Source: Rhodospirillales bacterium BBD 1991-14
Lineage (GTDB): Bacteria; Pseudomonadota; Alphaproteobacteria; Kiloniellales; Kiloniellaceae
NCBI GenBank assembly: GCA_001657395.1
Contig: LYSY01000009.1
Location: 62,001-126,000, forward strand
Direction: 5' to 3'
DNA: 64,000 nt
Shown here: positions 1 through 12,415 of the stretch, piece by piece
How the letters are laid out: each line of letters opens with the position of its first letter
Position numbering within the stretch: the stretch's first letter is position 1
Notes under the pieces: generated by a model
The model's database searches: none
What the model was told of the DNA's origin: nothing
What the model saw: only the letters and a program-made list of their open reading frames with translations
Position numbers and translations under genes: made by a program

Positions 1-454
1 CGGCCAGCGGATTGGCGTGCTCGGCGATGCCGTCGCTCGGGTCGATTTCAACCGCCGCGTTGTCCTCGAACCAGGTATCCACCTTGTTCCAGTAGAAGGC
101 GACGTAGCCGCGGATCCCAAGCGCTTCCTCGATGGGGTCTTCGTAGCTCCAGGCCGCGTTCTCCACCGTCTTGCCGTCGACGGCGACATGCCAGTAGTTG
201 GCCGTTCCCTTGAAGGGACAGTAGGTGCGGTGCTCGCTGGCCTGGAGGAACTGCATCGCAATGTCGTCACGCGGCAGGTAATAGACCGGCGGCAGGCGGG
301 TCTCGCGCAGCACCAGGGCCCGGCTGCTGTCGGCAACGGTTTGGCCGGCATAGACCACCCGCACGCGCTTGCCGCTCGGCTCGATGGCAATGCGGTACTC
401 GCTGGAATCCAGCGTTTCGGGCAGTTTTGGCGCGAGGGGGGCAGCCTCTTGCAT
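1..454 (-). CDS. DUF427 domain protein (3' part missing at window edge)
   Basis: Reading leftwards from the ATG at 454 the frame stays open to the window edge, giving 151 residues. It contains one DUF427 fold: the run TYCPFKGTANYWHV and the later GYVAFYWNKVDTWFED are typical of the family. DUF427 proteins have one or two such domains and no established biochemical function. Because the gene runs off the left edge I cannot tell which form this is. It is transcribed divergently from glpR, with 277 bp between them. The family call is secure and the role is unknown. Confidence 0.8.
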   Translation of the reverse strand, partial: MQEAAPLAPKLPETLDSSEYRIAIEPSGKRVRVVYAGQTVADSSRALVLRETRLPPVYYLPRDDIAMQFLQASEHRTYCPFKGTANYWHVAVDGKTVENAAWSYEDPIEEALGIRGYVAFYWNKVDTWFEDNAAVEIDPSDGIAEHANPLA

Positions 455-680
455 AGACGCCTCTTGCTAATGAGATGATCGACCGGAGCGGACGCCGCTG
501 CCTTGGCGCGGTGATCGGCGGTCCGTCGCGGCGCGGATGAGTTGCTTCAATATAGGGGCTTCGCTCCGCCCTTTCACGCCCTGATATTCTGTGCCGGACC
601 GAGCCCCCGAAAGGGGCCGCATCCGGCGCCGGAACGGCCCCTTTCGGGCGCCCCAACCGGCTCGCGGCGTCCATGTTCGA

Positions 681-698
681 ATTTTCGGTTTCGAAAAT
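681..698. promoter_or_regulatory. Putative GlpR operator upstream of glpR
   Basis: A perfect inverted repeat, ATTTTCG - GTTT - CGAAAAT, lies 34 bp before the glpR start. The TTTTCG half-site recurs three times in front of glpD (1608-1629), so both sites probably bind the same DeoR-type protein, GlpR itself. A -10-like TATGCT at 712-717 would put this site over the -35 region, which fits autorepression. The shared motif is seen; binding is inferred. Nothing else was recognised in the 455-731 gap except a small CTCCC/GGGAG hairpin at 716-730. Confidence 0.55.
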
Positions 699-731
699 CC
701 GTATCTGCGCCTATGCTCCCGTTATGGGAGT

Positions 732-1565
732 ATGGCAGTGAGCGAGCCCGGTGAAGCGGGCGCCGGGGGTGAGCCGCGGCCCCCGCGCAGCGAGTTGAAT
801 CAGCGCCAGGAGCGGATCATCGACTTGGTTCGCGAGCGTGGCTTCGTGGCCATCGAGGCGCTGGCGGACCACTTCGCGGTGACGCCGCAGACGGTGCGGC
901 GCGATATCAACCAGCTCTGCGATCAGGGCCTGATGCGGCGCTATCATGGCGGCGCCGGCCTGCCTTCGTCGGTGGAAAACCTGGCCTATCAGACGCGGCA
1001 GGTGCTGAACCGCGAGGCGAAGTCCCGGATCGCCGCCATCGTCGCAAGGGAGGTGCCGGACAACGCCTCCCTCTTCATCAACATCGGCACCACGACAGAA
1101 GAGGTGGCAAAGGCCCTGGTCGACCGCCGCGGGCTCCGCGTCATCACCAATAATCTCAATGTTGCCAGTATCTTATCGGAGAATCGCGACTTCGAAGTGA
1201 TCATCGCCGGAGGTCTGGTGCGAAGCCGTGACAAGGGCATCGTCGGCGAAGCGACGCTCGATACCATCCGGCAGTTCAAGGTCGACATCGGCATCATCGG
1301 AATCTCCGGCATCGATGACGATGGTTCGCTTCTGGACTTCGATTACCGGGAGGTGCGCGTGGCGCAGGCGATCATCCGCAACTCGCGGCGCGTGTTTTTG
1401 GCGACCGACCACACGAAGTTCGGGCGCAACGCCATGGTCCGCCTCGGTCATCTCGATGAAATCGATGCGGTCTTTACCGATCGGCCGCCGACCAAAGCGA
1501 TGCGCGGAATCATGAAAGAGGCCGGCGTGGCACTGCATATCGCGACGGCGGGGACCGAAGACTAG
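732..1565 (+). CDS. glpR: DeoR/GlpR family repressor of glycerol catabolism
   Basis: The 277-residue product has the two-part DeoR layout. A winged helix-turn-helix lies at about residues 23-76 ([11 protein letters not shown], then [13 protein letters not shown]). A phosphosugar-sensing domain starts near residue 95, with the ligand-loop motif [10 protein letters not shown] at about 118. Such proteins usually repress glp genes until glycerol-3-phosphate binds; its place directly before glpD and the transporter supports that role. I place the start at ATG 732. GTG 738 is a real alternative because GGGAG at 726-730 is then ideally spaced as a ribosome site. The upstream in-frame extension lacks family similarity. 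Confidence 0.88.
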   Translation: MAVSEPGEAGAGGEPRPPRSELNQRQERIIDLVRERGFVAIEALADHFAVTPQTVRRDINQLCDQGLMRRYHGGAGLPSSVENLAYQTRQVLNREAKSRIAAIVAREVPDNASLFINIGTTTEEVAKALVDRRGLRVITNNLNVASILSENRDFEVIIAGGLVRSRDKGIVGEATLDTIRQFKVDIGIIGISGIDDDGSLLDFDYREVRVAQAIIRNSRRVFLATDHTKFGRNAMVRLGHLDEIDAVFTDRPPTKAMRGIMKEAGVALHIATAGTED

Positions 1566-1599
1566 GGTTCGTCCGGCGACGCGCTGGGTTCGCGCCAAG

Positions 1600-1660
1600 T
1601 TCGATTTTTTTCGTTTTCGAATATTTTCGATTGTCAAAGCTTGGCAAGGCGGCCTATGCT
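1600..1660 (+). promoter_or_regulatory. glpD promoter with triple TTTTCG operator
   Basis: Three TTTTCG direct repeats occur at 1608-1613, 1614-1619 and 1624-1629, followed at once by TTGTCA (1631-1636), an 18-bp spacer and TATGCT (1655-1660), a reasonable sigma-70 promoter. The repeats match the half-site of the palindrome before glpR. Repressor bound here would cover the -35 region of the glpD-glpSTPQUV operon. The motif is seen; the regulator assignment is inferred. Confidence 0.6.
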
Positions 1661-1746
1661 TCAGGCCAAGCAATCAAACGCAGACCGTTGCGGCTGCGGA
1701 CGGCCCCGCGCAAGGGGCGATTTTGGGGGAGGGCTCGACGCCGGTC

Positions 1747-3270
1747 ATGACCGAGGCGTTTGACATCGTTGTCGTTGGCGGTGGCATTAATGGGGCGGGC
1801 ATTGCCCGTGACGCTGCCGGGCGCGGCCTCTCCGTTCTTCTGTGCGAAAAAAACGACCTGGCGAACGCCACCTCCTCGGCCAGCACCAAGCTGATCCACG
1901 GCGGGCTGCGCTACCTGGAGTACTACGAGTTCCGGCTGGTGCGCGAAGCGCTGATCGAGCGCGAGGTGCTGCTGCGGTCGGCGCCCCATATCATCTGGCC
2001 GCTGCGCTTCGTCCTGCCGCATAACAAGGGGCTGCGGCCGGCCTGGCTGATCCGCCTGGGGCTCTTCCTCTACGATCACCTCGGCGGGCGCAAGCTGCTC
2101 CCCGGCTCCACGGGCGTCGACCTGCGCCATCACGAGGCCGGCGCGCCGCTGGTGCCGGAACTCAAGAAGGGATTCATTTACTCGGACTGCTGGGTGCAGG
2201 ATTCACGCCTTGTGACCCTGAACGCCCTGGACGCGCACGAGCACGGCGCGGAGGTGCTGACGCGGGTGGAATGCGTTTCGGCCCGCCGCCAGGACGGCGG
2301 CTGGCACATCGTCCTGCGCGATCTGCGCGACGGCGCGACGCGGGAGGTGCAGGCCCGCGCGCTGGTGAATGCCGCCGGGCCCTGGACAGCGGAGTTCATC
2401 GAACAGCGCGCCGGCCTCAACAAGGCGCAGTCGCTGCGCCTCGTGAAGGGCTCCCACATCGTCGTGCGCAAGATGTTCGAGCACGACTATCCTTACATCT
2501 TCCAGAATCCGGACGGGCGCATCGTCTTTGCGATTCCCTACGAGCAGGACTTCACCCTCGTGGGTACCACCGACGTCGACTTCGATGGCGACCCGGCAGC
2601 CGTTGCGATCTCGGAAGAGGAGACGGCCTATCTCTGCGAGGCGGTGAACGCCTACTTCCGAAAGAAGGTCACGCCGGCGGATGTGGCCTGGGCCTATTCC
2701 GGTGTGCGCCCGCTCTACGATGACGAAGCCGAGAACGCGTCGTCCGCCACCCGCGACTATGTGCTGGAACTGGATCACGGGCCGGGCCGCGCACCTCTGC
2801 TCTCGGTCTTCGGCGGCAAGATCACGACCTTCCGGAAGCTCTCGGAGCATGCTCTTGTGAAGCTTGCCGAGGCCCTGGGGCCGCTGGGCGAGCCCTGGAC
2901 CGCCACGGCGCCGCTGCCCGGCGGCAATATCGCCGATGCCGATTTCGACGGTTATCTGGCACGCTTCCGCAAGGAGCGCCCCTGGCTGCCGGCAGGTCTC
3001 GCCTGGCGCTACGTGCGCAACTACGGGACCCGGGCGGAGACCATCGTCGCCGGTGCGCGCGCTCTGACCGACCTGGGCGAAGACTTCGGCGATGGCCTCC
3101 ATGCCGCCGAGATGACCTATCTGCGCAAGCACGAGTGGGCGCAGACGGCCGACGACATTCTCTGGCGCCGCTCCAAGATGGGGCTGCATGTCTCCGATCA
3201 GACAAAGCAGAAGCTGGAGGCTTGGCTGGCACGCCAGGACGGCGGCACGCCGCGGCAGGAGTCGGCCTGA
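1747..3270 (+). CDS. glpD: Glycerol-3-phosphate dehydrogenase, FAD-dependent
   Basis: This 507-residue flavoprotein oxidises sn-glycerol-3-phosphate to dihydroxyacetone phosphate and passes electrons to quinone at the inner membrane face. The N-terminus carries the FAD-binding GGGINGAGIARDAAGRG motif (residues 11-27), followed by the family runs STKLIHGGLRYLE and VNAAGPW. The C-terminal part contains the typical FGGKITTFRKL segment. Length is normal for GlpD. ATG 1747 follows a GGGGGAGGG ribosome site; a TTG eight codons earlier would bury that site. The gene leads the glp operon and overlaps glpS by one base. Glycerol kinase is not in the window. Confidence 0.96.
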   Translation: MTEAFDIVVVGGGINGAGIARDAAGRGLSVLLCEKNDLANATSSASTKLIHGGLRYLEYYEFRLVREALIEREVLLRSAPHIIWPLRFVLPHNKGLRPAWLIRLGLFLYDHLGGRKLLPGSTGVDLRHHEAGAPLVPELKKGFIYSDCWVQDSRLVTLNALDAHEHGAEVLTRVECVSARRQDGGWHIVLRDLRDGATREVQARALVNAAGPWTAEFIEQRAGLNKAQSLRLVKGSHIVVRKMFEHDYPYIFQNPDGRIVFAIPYEQDFTLVGTTDVDFDGDPAAVAISEEETAYLCEAVNAYFRKKVTPADVAWAYSGVRPLYDDEAENASSATRDYVLELDHGPGRAPLLSVFGGKITTFRKLSEHALVKLAEALGPLGEPWTATAPLPGGNIADADFDGYLARFRKERPWLPAGLAWRYVRNYGTRAETIVAGARALTDLGEDFGDGLHAAEMTYLRKHEWAQTADDILWRRSKMGLHVSDQTKQKLEAWLARQDGGTPRQESA

Positions 3271-4355
3271 TGGCGCTTGAACTGAGAAACGTCAGCAAGC
3301 GGGTGGGTGCGGAGATGCATATCCGCGACGTGTCGCTGGGCCTCGACACCGGCTCTCTGAACGTCCTGCTGGGGCCGACCCTTTCGGGCAAGACCTCCCT
3401 CATGCGCCTGATGGCCGGGCTTGACCGGCCGACGGAGGGCGACGTCCTGGTCGACGGTCAGTCGGTGGTCGGCATGCCGGTGCAGAAGCGCAACGTCGCC
3501 ATGGTCTACCAGCAGTTCATCAACTACCCGACGCTGACGGTCTACGAGAACATCGCGTCGCCGCTGCGTGTGGCCGGTGCGGACAAAGCGACCATCGAGC
3601 GTAAAGTGAACGAAGCCGCCGGGCTCCTGAAGATCGATGCGCTGTTGCAGCGCACGCCTCTGGAGCTTTCCGGCGGTCAGCAGCAACGCACGGCCCTCGC
3701 ACGCGCTCTTGTGAAAGGGGCCGACCTGGTCCTTCTCGACGAGCCTCTTGCCAATCTCGATTACAAGCTCCGCGAGGAACTGCGCGTCGAACTGCCGCGT
3801 ATCTTCGCCGAAACCGGCGCGGTCTTCGTCTACGCAACCACCGAGCCCCATGAGGCGCTGCTGCTGGGCGGCAAGACGGCGACCCTGTCGGAGGGGCGCG
3901 TGACCCAGTTCGGTCCGACCATCGAGGTTTACAACCGCCCGGCCGACCTGATCACGGCGGTGACCTTTTCCGACCCGCCGATGAACCTGGTACCGATGGT
4001 GAAGGCGGGCGCGCAGTTCAGTTTCGCCGGCCGCTCCGTGGCCGCGCCCGCCGGTGCCGAATCCCTGGCCGACGGCCCCTACCGGGTGGGCATCCGGCCG
4101 CACCACCTGCTGCTGCACAGCCCCGAGGGCGCCTGCCTGGAAGCCCGGGCCGCGGTCTCAACCACCGAGATCACCGGGTCCGAGAGCTTCGTGCACGTCG
4201 AGAGCGAGGGCGAGCGCTGGGTGGCGCTGACCCATGGGGTCCACCGTGTCGAGGTGGGGGACACCATCTCGGTCTACCTCGACCCGGCGTCCTTCTATGT
4301 GTTTGACGACGCCGACAGGCTGGTCGCCGCCCCGGCGGCGCGTGCGGCGGAGTAG
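3270..4355 (+). CDS. glpS: Glycerol ABC transporter ATP-binding protein GlpS
   Basis: A 361-residue MalK-type ATPase with a C-terminal regulatory (TOBE-like) domain. Walker A is GPTLSGKT (35-42), the signature is an intact LSGGQQQR (133-140), and Walker B is LVLLDEP (153-159). The H-loop is altered: the position of the switch histidine is Thr191 (YATTEPHEA instead of YVTHDxxEA). GlpS and GlpT are the paired ATPases of the rhizobial-type glycerol importer; GlpT keeps the histidine but has a degenerate signature, so the two appear complementary. The ATG overlaps the glpD stop by one base, indicating translational coupling. Confidence 0.92.
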   Translation: MALELRNVSKRVGAEMHIRDVSLGLDTGSLNVLLGPTLSGKTSLMRLMAGLDRPTEGDVLVDGQSVVGMPVQKRNVAMVYQQFINYPTLTVYENIASPLRVAGADKATIERKVNEAAGLLKIDALLQRTPLELSGGQQQRTALARALVKGADLVLLDEPLANLDYKLREELRVELPRIFAETGAVFVYATTEPHEALLLGGKTATLSEGRVTQFGPTIEVYNRPADLITAVTFSDPPMNLVPMVKAGAQFSFAGRSVAAPAGAESLADGPYRVGIRPHHLLLHSPEGACLEARAAVSTTEITGSESFVHVESEGERWVALTHGVHRVEVGDTISVYLDPASFYVFDDADRLVAAPAARAAE

Positions 4356-4360
4356 GGATC

Positions 4361-5434
<1,074 letters not shown>

Positions 5435-5437
5435 GCC

Positions 5438-7098
<1,661 letters not shown>

Positions 7099-7100
7099 TC

Positions 7101-7382
7101 ATGGGCCTCTCGTGGATGGCCTGGACCTGGCAGACGGCGACCTTCTTCAGTGTCATCGCCCTGTTGCTGATCGGCATGACGGTCTGGGAATGGCGGCGCC
7201 CCGGCGGCAGCCCGCGCCGCGGCGTTCTGGGTCTCGATACGACCCGCGGCGACCGCCTGTTCATCTCGCTTTTGGGCAGTGCCTACATTCATCTCGCCTG
7301 GCTGGCCCTGGCCACCGGGCCGCTGTGGATCGCCACGGTTATCGCGGTGATCTACGCGCTCGCGGTCTTCCGCTGGGTGTGA
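7101..7382 (+). CDS. glpU: Small membrane protein GlpU (DUF2160)
   Basis: A 93-residue protein with two or three hydrophobic helices (an N-terminal one, then about 17-30, then near the C-terminus). It matches the DUF2160 proteins that always sit between the permease and binding-protein genes of this type of glycerol importer. Its role in transport is not established; a small accessory membrane subunit is the natural guess. ATG 7101 follows GGGGAGGG with 7-base spacing; the upstream TTG at 7095 would overlap glpQ. Confidence 0.85.
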   Translation: MGLSWMAWTWQTATFFSVIALLLIGMTVWEWRRPGGSPRRGVLGLDTTRGDRLFISLLGSAYIHLAWLALATGPLWIATVIAVIYALAVFRWV

Positions 7383-7414
7383 GGGGGACTGCCGACATGG
7401 AATTCGCTTTCGCT

Positions 7415-7433
7415 CCGGGCACGGTCGTGCCGG
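7415..7433 (+). promoter_or_regulatory. Hairpin between glpU and glpV
   Basis: In the 160-bp gap before glpV the run CCGGGCACGGTCGTGCCGG can fold into a 7-bp stem with one bulged G and a GGTC loop. No U-tract follows, so it is not a normal terminator. A processing or attenuation site that lets the binding protein be made in excess over the permeases is a common arrangement, but this is inferred only from position and folding. Confidence 0.35.
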
Positions 7434-7542
7434 ATTTGCAGAAGGGCGCTGGCGAAGGCGGCTGTGCGGGGGCTCCACGCTCCCCACGGCCGGTTTTTGG
7501 GCCCGTTTCCGGGCGCATAAGAACCTCAAGGGAGGAGGGAAT

Positions 7543-9273
7543 ATGAAGAAGCTACTGGCATCAGCCACCGCGCTGGCCATGCTTTGCGGGGCGGGTCCTG
7601 CCTTCGCGGACATGGCAGCGGCGGAAAAGTGGGTTGATGAAGAGTTCCAGCCTTCGACGCTGACTCGCGACGAGCAGCTCGCGGAGATGGACTGGTTCAT
7701 CAAAGCCGCCGAGCCCTTCCAGGGCATGGAGATCAACGTGCTGTCGGAGACGATTCCGACCCACAGCTATGAGTCCGAAGTCCTGACCAAGGCCTTCGAA
7801 GAGATCACCGGTATCAAGGTGAACCACCAGCTTCTCGGCGAGGGCGAGGTGGTTCAGGCGGTGCAGACGCAGATGCAGACGCGCCGCAATCTCTACGACG
7901 CCTACATCAACGACTCCGATCTCATCGGCACGCACTCGCGCCTCCAGCTTGCCTACAACCTCACCGACTTTATGGAAGGTGAGGGCAAGGACGTGACCAA
8001 CCCGGGTCTCGACATCGATGACTTCATGGGCAAGTCCTTCACCACCGGGCCGGACGGCAAGCTCTACCAGCTGCCCGACCAACAGTTCGCGAACCTCTAC
8101 TGGTTCCGCAAGGACTGGTTCGACAAGCCGGAGCTGCAGGCTCAGTTCAAGGAGATCTACGGTTACGACCTGGGCGTGCCGGTGAACTGGTCCGCCTATG
8201 AGGACATCGCCGAGTTCTTCAGCGTCCACGTGAAAGAGATCGACGGTGTGCGCGTCTATGGCCACATGGACTACGGCAAGCGTGCGCCGGACCTCGGCTG
8301 GCGCATGACCGATGCCTGGCTGTCGATGGCCGGTGCCGGCTCGACGGGCCTGCCCAACGGCGTGCCGATCGACGAGTGGGGCATCCGCATGGAAGCGGGT
8401 TCCTGCAACCCGCAGGGCGCATCGGTGTCCCGCGGTGGCGGCACCAACGGTCCAGCGGCCGTCTATGCCATCCGCAAATGGGACGAGTGGCTGCGCCAGT
8501 ATGCGCCTCCGGGGGCGGCCAGCTACGACTTCTACCAGTCGCTGCCGGCGCTGAGCCAGGGCAACGTGGCCCAGCAGATCTTCTGGTACACGGCCTTCAC
8601 CGCCTCGATGGTCAAGCCGAAGGCGGACGGCAACAACACGGTCGATGACGAGGGCAACCCGCTCTGGCGGATGGCGCCGAGCCCGCACGGCCCCTATTGG
8701 CAGGACGGTCAGAAGCTCGGCTATCAGGACGCCGGGTCCTGGACCATCCTGCAGTCGACGCCGATCGACCGCGCCAAGGCGGCCTGGCTCTACGCCCAGT
8801 TCGTCGTGTCCAAGACCGTCGACGTCAAGAAGAGCCACGTCGGTCTGACCTTCATCCGCGACTCAACCGTGCGGCACGAGAGCTTCTCGGAGCGTGCGCC
8901 CAAGCTGGGTGGTCTGGTCGAGTTCTACCGCTCGCCCGACCGCGTCCTGTGGTCGCCGACCGGCATCAACGTTCCCGACTATCCGAAGCTGGCCCAGCTC
9001 TGGTGGCAGCAGATCGGTGACGTGAACTCCGGCGCCTTCACGCCGCAGGAGGCCATGGACCGCCTCGCCGGCGAGATGGACCAGGTGATGGCCCGTATGC
9101 AGGCGGCCGACGAGCAGGCCAATGTCTACGGCGGCTGCGGCCCGCGCCTGAACGACGAGCAGGACGCTTCGGCCTGGCTCGGCAAGCCGGACGGCCCCAA
9201 GGCCAAGCTCGCGAATGAGAAGCCCCAGGGCGAGACCATCGCCTATGAGGAAATCATCAAGCGCTGGCAATAA
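7543..9273 (+). CDS. glpV: Glycerol ABC transporter substrate-binding protein GlpV
   Basis: A 576-residue periplasmic protein. The first 22 residues are a signal peptide ending GPAFA before Asp23. Mature residues include the type-1 solute-binding run TIPTHSYESEVLTKAFEEI near 70. It is larger than usual sugar-binding proteins (about 430 residues), as expected for the GlpV class. It delivers glycerol to GlpPQ-GlpST. A strong GGGAGGAGG ribosome site precedes the ATG, and the operon terminator lies about 70 bp after the stop. Confidence 0.92.
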   Translation: MKKLLASATALAMLCGAGPAFADMAAAEKWVDEEFQPSTLTRDEQLAEMDWFIKAAEPFQGMEINVLSETIPTHSYESEVLTKAFEEITGIKVNHQLLGEGEVVQAVQTQMQTRRNLYDAYINDSDLIGTHSRLQLAYNLTDFMEGEGKDVTNPGLDIDDFMGKSFTTGPDGKLYQLPDQQFANLYWFRKDWFDKPELQAQFKEIYGYDLGVPVNWSAYEDIAEFFSVHVKEIDGVRVYGHMDYGKRAPDLGWRMTDAWLSMAGAGSTGLPNGVPIDEWGIRMEAGSCNPQGASVSRGGGTNGPAAVYAIRKWDEWLRQYAPPGAASYDFYQSLPALSQGNVAQQIFWYTAFTASMVKPKADGNNTVDDEGNPLWRMAPSPHGPYWQDGQKLGYQDAGSWTILQSTPIDRAKAAWLYAQFVVSKTVDVKKSHVGLTFIRDSTVRHESFSERAPKLGGLVEFYRSPDRVLWSPTGINVPDYPKLAQLWWQQIGDVNSGAFTPQEAMDRLAGEMDQVMARMQAADEQANVYGGCGPRLNDEQDASAWLGKPDGPKAKLANEKPQGETIAYEEIIKRWQ

Positions 9274-9342
9274 ACCTGGGCCACACGCCGCGCGCCGGAG
9301 GCTCTTCGCTTCCTGCAGCGTAAGGCAGAGGGTTCCACTGCT

Positions 9343-9368
9343 GGGGCGGCTTCGGCCGCCCCTTTTTT
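9343..9368 (+). terminator. Rho-independent terminator of the glp operon
   Basis: GGGGCGGC and GCCGCCCC form a perfect 8-bp stem around a TTCG tetraloop, followed directly by six Ts (9363-9368). This is the clearest intrinsic terminator in the window and it ends the glpD-glpV transcript. Confidence 0.93.
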
Positions 9369-9431
9369 CGTGCTCCACTCGGTTCCAGGGATGGGCCGAT
9401 GGCCGCCAGCGGCCGGTTTCGATCCCGGTTG

Positions 9432-10493
9432 CTATTCGACGCGCTGGGCGGAGCGGATCATGGCGGCAAGCAGGGAGAGGTCGAGGGGCCTGCGGGGCGG
9501 CAGCCCCAGATCCGCCGCATAGTCGGCCGCCGCGGCCTGAACGTCGCGGGACGCGTTGGCATACCCCAGGGCTTGCAGCAGCGTGGTGGCTGAAGCCGTC
9601 GGCACTGTCCGCACCGGGCCTCTGTCGGCAGGCTGGCCCGGGTCGCCCAGCAGGTTGCCCCGGCGGGTCATCGCCGCCTGGCGGGCCAGCGCGGATCCCT
9701 GCGCGGCCCCGCGCACGAAGAAGTCGGCCAGAACCCGCATTTCTCCATCGGCCATGACGAAGGGCGGCAGTCCCCGCTCGGACGGGGTCGCCTGACAGAG
9801 ATCGGCCAATGCTGCTCCCCGGCCTGCCTCCCGGCCCTTGCAGCCGAAGTAGAGGGAGACCGCGTGGGGCCAGTCGACGCGGTAGCCCGCCCGCAGCGTG
9901 ACGGCTTCGCCGCGCGCTTCGCGCGCTTCCAGACCCGGATCGCGCCACTGCAAACCCAGCCAGCCGGTCGTGAGGCCGATCGGCTCCGCCAGCTTCAGAA
10001 CCGCCCAGTTGTTGGCCAGGTTGGCCAGGTTGGCACCGGCGGCGGGCGTGTACCCGGGCGCCGGGGTGAAGCCGGCAATCTTGGAGTCGGCCAGGAAACG
10101 GTCGCGCTGGTAGGCCGCAATGAAGTGCAGTTCCTGCGGCTGCCACCAGCGGCCTTCGCGCTTGGAGTAGAGGCACTGCGCCTGGGTCAGGACGAGTTGC
10201 GGCGCGATCAGGACACCGTTGCAGAAGCCCTGGCCGGCCAGATTGACCCGCCCGAGCGCGCTCCAGGGATATTCCTGGGCATCGGCGATCACGCGGCCGT
10301 CCAAGGGGGTCGGGTCGGTGCGCGTTGCTGCGGCGGGCGGTGTCTCGTCGCGGGTGGCCGCGGGGGCCGGCGGGGCCTCCTGCCTCGGGGCGCAGGCCTG
10401 GAGGAGGAGCAGCAAGGCCAGGCCGCTCTGTGCGAGCGCACGACGTATTGTCGCTGGCGCCGGGCGGCGGCCATCCGATCGATCTGTGAACAT
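9432..10493 (-). CDS. Trypsin-fold lipoprotein lacking the catalytic triad, with C-terminal peptidoglycan-binding-like domain
   Basis: A 353-residue secreted protein with a lipoprotein signal (LLLLQAC, Cys34) and a Pro/Ala-rich linker to about residue 65. The trypsin-like fold spans about 72-265, but all three catalytic positions are changed. The family TAAHC is TQAQC (Gln106 for His), NDWALL is NNWAVL (Asn162 for Asp), and GDSGSP aligns with SERGLP (Arg240 for Ser). Residues 303-350 resemble a peptidoglycan-binding domain (TLLQALGYANASRDVQ ... GLPPRRPLDLSLL). It is probably a non-catalytic envelope protein. ATG 10493 has an AAAGGAAA ribosome site; an earlier in-frame ATG would break the lipoprotein signal. 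Confidence 0.75.
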   Translation of the reverse strand: MFTDRSDGRRPAPATIRRALAQSGLALLLLLQACAPRQEAPPAPAATRDETPPAAATRTDPTPLDGRVIADAQEYPWSALGRVNLAGQGFCNGVLIAPQLVLTQAQCLYSKREGRWWQPQELHFIAAYQRDRFLADSKIAGFTPAPGYTPAAGANLANLANNWAVLKLAEPIGLTTGWLGLQWRDPGLEAREARGEAVTLRAGYRVDWPHAVSLYFGCKGREAGRGAALADLCQATPSERGLPPFVMADGEMRVLADFFVRGAAQGSALARQAAMTRRGNLLGDPGQPADRGPVRTVPTASATTLLQALGYANASRDVQAAAADYAADLGLPPRRPLDLSLLAAMIRSAQRVE

Positions 10494-10733
10494 GCCCCGT
10501 TTCCTTTTGCGGCTGGCCCTCTTGCGGCTGGCCATCTCGCGCCTGGCGCGGCCGGATCCCGCTCGGCCGGTCACCCCTGCCTGTCCCAGCGACCCTTATA
10601 GCCTGCTTTGGCGCCGGGCGCCTGACCATAATCGGCGTTGGCCCGGCGGCCGGGACCTCGGCGGTGGCCGCTCGTCCGGCTGCGTGGCATACTCCCGGCC
10701 GTCGTTGCAGATGCGATCGTTTCGGAGGAGTTC

Positions 10734-11258
10734 ATGACCTTACGGCCAAGCCGTCTTTTGGCGGCCGTTTTCGTACTGCTGTTTTCTGCCGCCGGTGTTC
10801 AGGCCCAGGGTCAGGCCCAGGATCAGACACAACCGGCCGCTGCGGCGCCCGCCGGTGGCCCGCTTGCGGGCGTCAACGTCCTGCAGCTCTCGATCGCGCC
10901 GCTCAGCGCGGATTCGCAGCGCTGCGGCCTGCAGCAGGACCTGGTTCTGGAGTCGTTTCAGCAGCCGCTGGTTGCCGAGGGGCTTTCGGTTCAGCGGTCC
11001 GCCCACGTGCGCATCGTGGTGACCGCGACAACGGTGGTCTACGAAGGCGGCACCTGCATCTCGACCATCGGGGCCATGGCGACCCAGAACACGCGTTACT
11101 TCGACCGCCAGACCCAGGCGGAGCGGGCCGGTCAGGTGCTGATGTGGAGCGACTCCGGCCTTTTCGTCACGGGCGAGCGCGATCATGTGGTCCTGACCAA
11201 CATCGGTTTTCGCGATCTGGCCCGCTCCTTCGTCCGCAAGTGGCAGCTCGATCAGTAA
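10734..11258 (+). CDS. Secreted hypothetical protein
   Basis: A 174-residue protein with a clear signal peptide (1-24, ending GVQAQ) and a low-complexity Gln/Ala/Pro stretch (25-42). It then has a compact region with two Cys residues (CGLQQDL and GGTCIS) that could form a disulfide. I recognise no family. The ribosome site GGAGGAG sits 3 bases before the ATG. It is divergent from the pseudo-trypsin gene across 240 bp, so both could share envelope-related control. Confidence 0.7.
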   Translation: MTLRPSRLLAAVFVLLFSAAGVQAQGQAQDQTQPAAAAPAGGPLAGVNVLQLSIAPLSADSQRCGLQQDLVLESFQQPLVAEGLSVQRSAHVRIVVTATTVVYEGGTCISTIGAMATQNTRYFDRQTQAERAGQVLMWSDSGLFVTGERDHVVLTNIGFRDLARSFVRKWQLDQ

Positions 11259-11567
11259 GGCGCAACACCAAAACGCAGAAATGAGGAAGAAGATGCAACC
11301 TTAAGGTTGTGATCTCGATTCCGATGCGCTAAACTTTAAGAAGAAGCGGCAGTAGAGCCTGCACTTCAGTGCTCTCTTCCCCAAGAAAGCTTCCCTTCTC
11401 TTGCCCCCGCCGACCTCCCCGGTGGGGGCGTTTCCTTTGCAGCGCCCGGCGACTGCGATAGCTTGAAGGGAGCTTGGCGTAGGGGGGCCGTCGTCCGTCA
11501 CCTTCGGCGGATGACTTCCGTGGGACCGAAGCAGCGCCAGCGATTTTGGGGAGAGAACTGGGCACCT
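11259..11567. other. 309-bp gap between the secreted protein and the LOG gene
   Basis: The gap holds a perfect 14-bp palindrome, CAACCTTAAGGTTG (11296-11309), and a GC-rich hairpin (GCCCCCGCC 11403-11411 with GGTGGGGGC 11421-11429, one G-T pair) followed by GTTTCCTTT. The hairpin may be a weak terminator. I see no credible gene in it. Confidence 0.4.
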
Positions 11568-12386
<819 letters not shown>

Positions 12387-12415
12387 CCCGGCCCGAGACT
12401 CTAGCGCCGCAGCGA

